From Paracentrotus lividus (Eukaryota > Echinodermata > Echinoidea > Camarodonta > Echinidae), in contig CALNVZ010003430.1 in the NCBI GenBank assembly GCA_940671915.1, forward strand, positions 18,877,546-18,941,545: a stretch of 64,000 nucleotides of DNA, given 5' to 3'. How positions within the stretch are numbered: the stretch's first letter is position 1; each line of letters starts with the position of its first letter. The notes below the pieces were generated by a model that had not been told where the DNA came from, searched no databases, and was given only the letters and a program-made list of their open reading frames with translations. A program made the position numbers and the translations under genes. Positions 57,411 to 64,000 of the stretch are shown piece by piece.

Positions 57411-57420
57411 GTGTGAGTCA

Positions 57421-57632
57421 ATTTTCACTTTGGAAAATAAAGACATGACACACGCATGATCTGGAGAGGGACCACATTGAATCTGCAAGTGCTTAGTGCG
57501 TCGATATAGTTGCCGAATGGAAATAAAGAATTGAGAAAAAAATACACACACCCACACACACACAAAAAAGAAGACTTGTAGTTCATTGCTTGAGCAAACA
57601 CAGAACTGAAGTTTGCTTTATGGATTCAACCT
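57421..57632. other. no gene seen
   Basis: Short CA run near 57544-57565, otherwise plain. Confidence 0.5.
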
Positions 57633-57636
57633 TTAA

Positions 57637-58066
57637 AGGGAAACAGTAACTTTCAAAAACAAGAGCAATTAGATCAAGATGAATAAAATTATATTGCTCT
57701 AATAGTAAAAACAAACTACTGAAAATTTCAGATCAAATGGAAGTTATTTACTACCACAAAACAGTGTAACAGCCAAACGCGAGTGAATTTTCAACCCCTT
57801 TGCAGCAAACCCTCCAGCCCGCTAGGGTCGGGGGGAACACGACAGGAAGTGGGGTGTCTTGAAAAGCACATGGCAATTTGTTTTCCACCACGAGATGGTT
57901 TACTAAATTTGAGTATGAAATCATTGATATCTCGAAAGTAAAGCAAGCAATTAACTTGTAATTTTGAAGAGATACCAGACTGACCTATAAGTTTATAATT
58001 ATGTTGACAAAATGAGCTAAATCAAGAAATTGTGATTTGAATATCATTCAATGTTACTGCATCCCT
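57637..58066 (+). mobile_element. TTAA MITE, family E, copy 2
   Basis: TTAA at 57633-57636 and 58067-58070, ends AGGGA and TCCCT. Colinear with 40108-40555 throughout, about 80% alike by eye, with the largest differences in the central GCTAGGG-containing part. Confidence 0.9.
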
Positions 58067-58079
58067 TTAAGGGTTGTAG

Positions 58080-58153
58080 GTCAACTACCCCCACCAAAAG
58101 TCTACCGCATAACCACACACATTACCCTAACCCTATTTATGGGGGTAGTTGTC
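58080..58153. mobile_element. small hairpin MITE next to family E
   Basis: GTCAACTACCCCCACC and TATGGGGGTAGTTGTC are inverted. The middle has ATTACCCTAACCC. It starts about 13 bp after the TTAA of the preceding MITE. Confidence 0.55.
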
Positions 58154-58282
58154 TGGGGTGATTGTCTTAGGGATAATTGTCCTGTTATTGGCTGAAAGGC
58201 CATTATTGACGATTCCATAATTGCATTCAAATTTTGCAAGATGTTTGATGTTAATGTTTATGATGAAGCCAGTTTATTTTAT

Positions 58283-58797
58283 ATGTTAACTAAACGAAAT
58301 CCTTAGCCTCAAATATAATCTCGTGTCATCAAAACAAAGAGGAAACATTGACGAAAATGACCTTAACAATTTTAGACCTATCCAGCGAGAGATACGAGCG
58401 AGATTTTACGGTACTTTTTGGTTTTGCAATTTATTTCGGCATCGTGTCACGCAGGTCCTTGTATGATATTCTCATAACTAATTTCCCAAAGAGAATAATG
58501 AGCTCCATCCAGGTAGACTGAATTGTAGTTGAGTTGATTTATATTAACTAAATGATATCCTTAGCCTCCTGTATAATCTCGTGTCGTCAAAACAAAGAGG
58601 AAACATTGACGAAAAATGACTTTAGCAATTTTAGACCTATCCAACGAGAGATACGATCGAGATTTTACGGTTCTTTTTGGTTTTGCAATTTATTTCGGCA
58701 TCGTGTCACGCAGGTCCTTGTATGATATTCTCGCAACTAATTTTTTAAAGAGAATAATGAGCTCCATCCAGGTAGACTGCATTGCAGTTGAGTTGAT
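58283..58797 (+). repeat. 258-bp tandem duplication
   Basis: Copy 1 at about 58283-58535, copy 2 at about 58541-58797. The order is the same: TTAACTAAACGAAATCCTTA, CTCGTGTCATCAAAACAAAG, TTTCGGCATCGTGTCACGCA, GAGCTCCATCCAGGTAGACT. About 92% alike by eye. Both keep one frame open, but changes fall about equally on all codon positions. Confidence 0.9.
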
Positions 58798-58996
58798 AAA
58801 AAGGATATACATTTTATTTCAAGATTGCCTTAAGATATCCTTAACCGCAAGCAATGGCTTTACGTATGTCACTTGCTTTCACCCTTGCAAGCAATTACAC
58901 CGTCATATACAAATTGCAGTATTGCGCGAAAGCAGACACATTTTAAGATATGATGCGCCATTCTTTGCCTGTGGAGTGTGGAAAGGAACTGACAAT
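58616..58996 (+). CDS. ORF across duplication copy 2, doubtful
   Basis: 127 codons, MTLAILDLSNERYDRDFTVL and so on. The first 54 codons align with a frame in copy 1 (from ATG 58358) that ends in TGA where copy 2 has TGC. Beyond the duplication it continues with KRIYILFQDCLKISLTASNG and ends ACGVWKGTDN. Between the copies, four or more replacement changes against three silent ones give no sign of selection on the protein. No family, no splice sites. Probably a chance frame. Confidence 0.12.
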
Positions 58997-58999
58997 TGA

Positions 59000-59905
59000 T
59001 GACAGTTTAGCTCAAAGTTGTCCAAAATGCTGAAAGGTATGAGACTCTAAAATTTACCTTTGAGGCTAAAACATGTAAAACAATGTCATTCCTTTTTTCT
59101 TAGCGATGTTGTCGACAAGCTTTACATAATATACCAGTTCAACATGGGTGATGTTGGAACAATCCTTACCCCTCACACCACGCCTCTGTGTGGATACGTT
59201 AATGAAGCTGTTATAGTAATGTGATTCCCAGCTTACTCCTGGGGTGAAGTAGGTCAGAGATGACACATTTCTGCCCCGATAAGTGCCGACATCGAGTGTG
59301 CTCTTAGCCACTGTCTAAATGTCTATGATCATAATTCTATGATGATGCCATACATCAATTTGCCTCTGATAACATCAACAGCCGTGACCGCCCCATCTTC
59401 ACCTTTCTCCGATTTTGTTTTTCGCTCAAAGACCCTCTTCAGAGACATGTACAAATATCCCCACCCACCACTTATTTTTCTGGTCACCCTTTGTGTGCTA
59501 AAGGCGCCTTTTTGCACATCTGTAGGGGTACCAGACATGCGATATTGTGCACAACAATATACACCTATATTGTATTAACTCAGGATTTCAAGATATTCGG
59601 ATTTGCTGCATGCTGATAGTTAAGTGAACAGTTAAAACAACACTTATACCGGAAATTTGTACATGATCCAAGAATAATCCATGTGTATAAAACTAAAACT
59701 TTTTGAAATTCAGTGTCGCGTAGAGACAGAATTTGCTTGGCAAATAAAAAAATAACTCATACATGTAACGTACGGATGGATAATGTCAAGAAATGTACAA
59801 GCATTTTTGCCAATGAAAACAAATTATCTTTGGAGGCGAAGCTGGATGGGTGCAGATAAGGGGTATTTCGTGTCCAGAGTTTTGTTGATATTGTATTAGA
59901 ACAAA
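59000..59905. other. no gene seen
   Basis: Mixed sequence. Frames of 69-81 codons lie on both strands near 59066-59578 without motifs. Confidence 0.45.
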
Positions 59906-59908
59906 AGC

Positions 59909-59913
59909 TAAGG

Positions 59914-59981
<68 letters not shown>
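59909..59981 (+). repeat. GA microsatellite
   Basis: (GA)n of about 72 bp with a single GATA break. Confidence 0.95.
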
Positions 59982-59983
<2 letters not shown>

Positions 59984-59984
59984 T

Positions 59985-61350
59985 AAATTGCTTTTGGCAA
60001 TAAATAAAGAATAGAAAAATATATTCTTATCTGAAAATGATTGGTATTACTTCTTAGTAGCCATTCCAAATAAAATTTTGGGGTGGGCATGCTTTCGCAT
60101 TGTTCATAAAATATAAAATATAACTTCGTATCGATATAACAGAGAGTCGGGTCTGGGTCTAAACACGTTAGACTATACTTCTCCGAGTGATTAGATTATC
60201 AAATTGACGCCAAGCCTCATCATCTTTAGCATTGGGGAGGTGGAGAGCCACGATCACGGTTCAGAAATTGTATGATGGCGGGCAATTTTATGGTCATTTT
60301 CAATTCTGATTGACCATCCATTATGTTTTCCATCTCGCGTGGGATTTTTCTGTTTTGAGAGAGAGGATATAGAAGGGGTCACAGGGAAATGACCAATGGC
60401 TTGCACACAAGGTGATGCAAGAAGGATTGTAATCCAAGTTTTCAAACAAAAAAAGGCTGCCATCAGACACTAGTCGAGATTGTAACTCTTCTGGATCCAG
60501 TAATAAAACTCAACAATTCTAATCCCATCTCGTTTTTCACAAAATAAAATCATGTCCAATATTATTGTTCTTGCTCCGATGACAATATAATGTCATTCAC
60601 AAAGAACAATACTTTATTATTAAGATAATAAGATCATTTGGAAAGTAGAATATTTGTTTTCAGCCATTATTTTGTTGAAATTTTACAGCAACGTTACGTC
60701 ACACCATTGGAGAAAAAAGCATTATGATTTAGTGACATGCCATTATATTTTCAATGGAAATTCAATAAGATTTTTTTTTAGTTAAGTTCGTTTGGATATA
60801 TTTCAAATGATTGAGTTAATTCTGTTATTTGGTATTGAGTCAAAACGTTACCACGGAACTACACAAACCAACGATAGGTCTTAAAAACCATGTTTAGTCA
60901 AATTAATTCTCCAAAAGATGGCTTCGAACTTCGACCTCCTTTCATTTGTAAAAAATATCCATATGGGTTTGCTAAATCATTTGATGGGATGAATTTTCGA
61001 TTGAACTATCTTTTGGCGCCCTGGTTTTATTTGTTGAATTCTATTTCGTTATGCTATCACTCACTACCACCTAATTATACCTCCATTAATGTAATTGCCT
61101 GATGGGCAATCTTTAATCGCTTAACATATTTGTCTAGTCTATTTCCTATACTTTGCACTTGATACGATGGTTTGAATTTATTTTTGATAGATTATATTAG
61201 TAAACTTTTAATATCTCATGTTGCAATTAGATTCTCAGATAATGTATTTTGCTGAAATAAAGCATTTTATACCGAATTGAATAAACTGAAAGTGACCCGA
61301 TGGTTTATAATCACCAAAACGTCACGATAGAAACATTAAAGCAATTGATG
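59985..61350. other. no gene seen
   Basis: AT-rich sequence with no recognisable element. Confidence 0.5.
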
Positions 61351-61352
61351 GT

Positions 61353-61913
61353 ACACTGTTAAAAAAAACAGAAGATTTTACAGAGAGAAAAATACAGAAC
61401 CGTTCTGTATTATAATTCTGTGTATTTTTATTACGGGAAATTTTCTGAAATTTAACAGAACAGGTCTGTTCTTAAAAAGGAAAAAGGCTTTTTATTACAG
61501 GAAATTTGTAAATTTACATACCCCATATACCATCTTTCTGTAATTGTACTGTTATTTTACTGTAAATTGTGTTACCAATTGTGCAGTAAGATTACAGGAG
61601 TTCTGGAAGTTCTGCTGCAGGAACTTTTTCTGTTTTTTTTAGGAGAAAAAAAATACAGAATCATTCTGTATCTGTATGACAGAATCATTCTGTATATTTT
61701 TATAAAGGGAAATTTTCTGCAATTTAACAGAACAGGTCTGTTTGAAAAAAGAAAAAAAGTATTTTATTTATAGAAAATTTGTAAATTTTCATTTCTTATA
61801 TACCAATTTTCTGTAATTTCACTGCAAATTTGTGCAGTAAGATTACTGGTGTTCTCGAGACTCTGCTGCAGGAACTTTCCTGTTTTTTTTTAGGAGAAAT
61901 TTTCTAACAGTGT
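61353..61913. mobile_element. ACACTGTTAAAA-ended element with internal duplication
   Basis: Ends ACACTGTTAAAAAAAACAG and TTTTCTAACAGTGT. The interior is two diverged copies of about 250-260 bp. Each holds TACAGAAYCRTTCTGTAT, AATTTAACAGAACAGGTCTG, GTGCAGTAAGATTAC and CTGCTGCAGGAACTTT. ACAG/CTGT words on both strands give dense self-complementarity. Confidence 0.75.
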
Positions 61914-62557
61914 ACAAGCTGATAATTAAAAAGATATGATCATTTGCGCCACCTCTATTTATAAATTTGCCTTGTGCGCAATCCTCTCATGCTTCTGTTT
62001 CCAATTCCTGAGTCTGCCATTGCTTTTTGAATTGTGATATCTCAAAGGTTTTCTGAGTTTTTGTATCAAAAAAAGATTTGGTGGCAAGTTAAACTTAAGT
62101 CTATGTCAAACAGGCCTTAGGGGAAAAAAGATTATTTTGTTGATTTATATATAATTTGTAGAACCACATGAAAGTAAAATAATAAATGATATCAAAAGGA
62201 ATAACCGTAGTATCCATCGATGCACGTAAAAACTATAAAAAATTGTTGTTGAAGGTGAAGTAAATGAGACGACAAAGAAAATGAAAAATCCTTAACTTTT
62301 TTAAACTCTTTTAAATGACATCACTAGTTGGCACAGAGTCACTCGCTCCTTTTAAAAATTTGGTTTTTTTTCAGATTAATCAACACATTTAAAATAGATT
62401 TTACAAAACGCCATTGGCAAGGTAGCATACTGCACTCATGGTTATTTGTAACAAAATATATTTTTTTCACTAATCAGTCCTATTCAAAGAAACATATGGG
62501 ACCAGAATAGCCGTGAATAATTTTAAGTTTTCCATTCGAACTGATTTCACGTCATGC

Positions 62558-62595
<38 letters not shown>

Positions 62596-62772
62596 CTACT
62601 TCTGTCTCGCGGGCGTAGATTTGTTTCTTCTACAAATATATTCCTTAATTAAAAATGCATCCAGGGCAATCTTAAGGCTGGTCTAATTTACTGTATTCAT
62701 GAAACCATATGGGACCAGGTCTTCCATAATTACAACTACCAGCCATAAAGGCCTATCCTATCCAACCGCTCT
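61914..62772. other. no gene seen; long T-run
   Basis: AT-rich. A pure T-run of about 33 bp at 62562-62594. Confidence 0.6.
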
Positions 62773-62773
62773 A

Positions 62774-63309
62774 CAGTGCGTCCCAGATAAAAGTAAAACC
62801 AACATTGAGAGCCTGGTATCAAAATTGTATTACTTGATTGTCATTATTTCTTTTATATCATATCGATGAGTAACTCATATTCTACCCAGTGATACCAATT
62901 CATACCTTTGCTGTCAATGATGACTGACCACTCGAGTTCTAAAAAAAATTTGGTCAAAAACAAATTGTTCCAAATTTTATCAGAAGCAATCCTGGCTTTC
63001 TGATCATTCATTCTTTGTGTGAGGTCAGCCTTCCTAAGTTTATTCATAAAGGACAATGGATTTTTTCGTCTATTGAAATGCAAGGGCTGCTTCTCTTCAA
63101 ACTTGGAACATATGAATTTTGACGCTTGTTTTTTTAAAACCCAAGTGCTCAGATATCCATCACAACACAGGTATAAATGTGGTGTCATTAAATAGAAAAA
63201 GAGTTTTTAATACTCTATATCATGAAATAAATATCAATTTTACTTAAGCTATACAAATTTTAACATGAGGCTCTTAAAGTTGGGTTTCTCTTTTTTCTGG
63301 AACACACTG
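62774..63309. mobile_element. Tc1/mariner-like MITE, 536 bp
   Basis: TIRs of about 42 bp: CAGTGCGTCCCAGATAAAAG...CATTGAGAGCC, and at the right GGCTCTTAAAGTTGGG...TTCTGGAACACACTG, with TA on both sides (62772-62773 and 63310-63311). The 111-codon minus frame inside (62853-63188) has ordinary composition but lacks the DDE/D and HTH signatures expected of a mariner transposase. Confidence 0.85.
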
Positions 63310-63457
63310 TATATGCTTATGTAATTTTTGCATTTCTCTGTGTAAATATACACATGTAGGCCTACAGAACATGAATTTATTTATTATTCTACTGATTAAA
63401 GTATTACCGAAAGGGTCTTGGACCTAAAATCTTTTCAAGAATCATCTGATGTCCATG

Positions 63458-63781
63458 TCAATGTTTATTGATAACATAGTGCAAAATGTTTGAGGCATTG
63501 CCTACAAAAACTTCTCGTAATAATTCCTTCCAGCCTTTAATTATGATCGTAAATGCTTCCAGACAACCTAGAAACATTCTGGCCAAACCCCATCGGTAGT
63601 CGGTCCATCTCGAATGGGGCAGAAGTGAATAAGACCCGACCTGGCATCTTGATGAAATTTCGACCGTGTGTCCATGAACGCTTTTTAACTTCCAATCACT
63701 GTTGAAATACCAACATGGAGCGAGTCCGACACAGGGGAAAATTGATTTAAATAACGGATATAAATAAAGAGAAAAGAACAC
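63458..63781 (-). CDS. uncharacterised minus-strand ORF, doubtful
   Basis: 107 codons, beginning MFFSLYLYPLFKSIFPCVGL and including SRWTDYRWGLARMFLGCLEA and FTIIIKGWKELLREVFVGNA. AATAAA overlaps the last codons, just before the stop. The composition is well mixed and richer in W, G and R than most frames here, so it is listed. No family, no splice context. A 3' UTR or a decayed gene piece is equally possible. Confidence 0.15.
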   Translation of the reverse strand: MFFSLYLYPLFKSIFPCVGLAPCWYFNSDWKLKSVHGHTVEISSRCQVGSYSLLPHSRWTDYRWGLARMFLGCLEAFTIIIKGWKELLREVFVGNASNILHYVINKH

Positions 63782-64000
63782 GTAACGAAACTAGAGTTTG
63801 GAAAAGCAATCTTAAAATATCTTAAGCTCAATGAGTGAGATCTATTAAGGGAAGAGAAGGAGGTTCCCTCAACTGACAAGATTGTTTACCAGCGAATTCA
63901 ACCTTTAATATAATCAGATAATAAAATCTGCAATTCCGGTAGAGAGACATACTATGCTCATTATTGAGACCCAGCTGCAACTTTTCCTAATTCCAATAAT
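63782..64000. other. no gene seen
   Basis: Plain AT-rich sequence to the window end. Confidence 0.5.

Noticed and set aside
62853-63188. 111-codon minus frame as a mariner transposase
   Set aside because: Too short, with no helix-turn-helix or DDE/D motif visible; it lies wholly inside a 536-bp MITE.

Overview
This is a eukaryotic nuclear window, visibly AT-rich, with no long open reading frame, no operon-like layout, no rRNA, no intact tRNA gene and no CRISPR array. It is packed with short inverted-repeat DNA elements, tRNA-derived SINE pieces, microsatellites and minisatellites, with a few isolated splice-site and promoter signatures. The repeat style (foldback elements beginning GGGCATTTCATGAAAGG, elements with CACTGTAAAAA ends, tRNA SINEs with ATT tails) suggests a marine invertebrate deuterostome, most likely an echinoderm such as a sea urchin. 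That placement is an inference from repeat style, not a proven identification.

Layout. 0-9 kb: partial Tc1/mariner-like end, several MITE-like inverted repeats, a GGA-rich stretch next to a good splice donor, a 56-bp palindrome, a GC-box/ACTAYR-like promoter candidate, and a decayed tandem repeat built on CCATTTGGTCTAA. 9-20 kb: GA-rich microsatellites, a tRNA-derived SINE, two elements with GC-rich inverted termini (13.6 and 16.2-17.0 kb) and a SINE cluster at 19 kb. 20-28 kb: a 39-bp minisatellite, a palindromic MITE, the best promoter-like cluster (22.65-22.70 kb) with a short ORF and a 41-nt candidate exon, a candidate terminal exon at 25.3 kb interrupted by a MITE, and further elements. 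28-37 kb: mostly plain sequence with a GGGTCA-rich element, three SINE copies and one Tc1/mariner-like MITE. 37.8-40.6 kb: a duplicated segment, one copy of which carries a 1.7-kb long-TIR transposon and a 448-bp TTAA MITE; the other copy preserves both empty sites. 44-48 kb: an E2F-like promoter candidate with a downstream ORF, and very large microsatellites. 49.2-52.1 kb: a 3-kb composite element with nested hairpins and three right-end-like copies. 52.8-54.1 and 61.4-61.9 kb: elements with ACTGTAAAA-type ends. 56-59 kb: a second copy of the 25-kb MITE, a candidate cysteine-rich exon, a second TTAA MITE and a 258-bp tandem duplication. 62.8-63.3 kb: a second full Tc1/mariner-like MITE.

No complete protein-coding gene can be supported. 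The window reads as intergenic or long-intron DNA. The few exon candidates are reported with low confidence because they rest on splice consensus, open frame and residue pattern, read by eye without alignment or transcript data.
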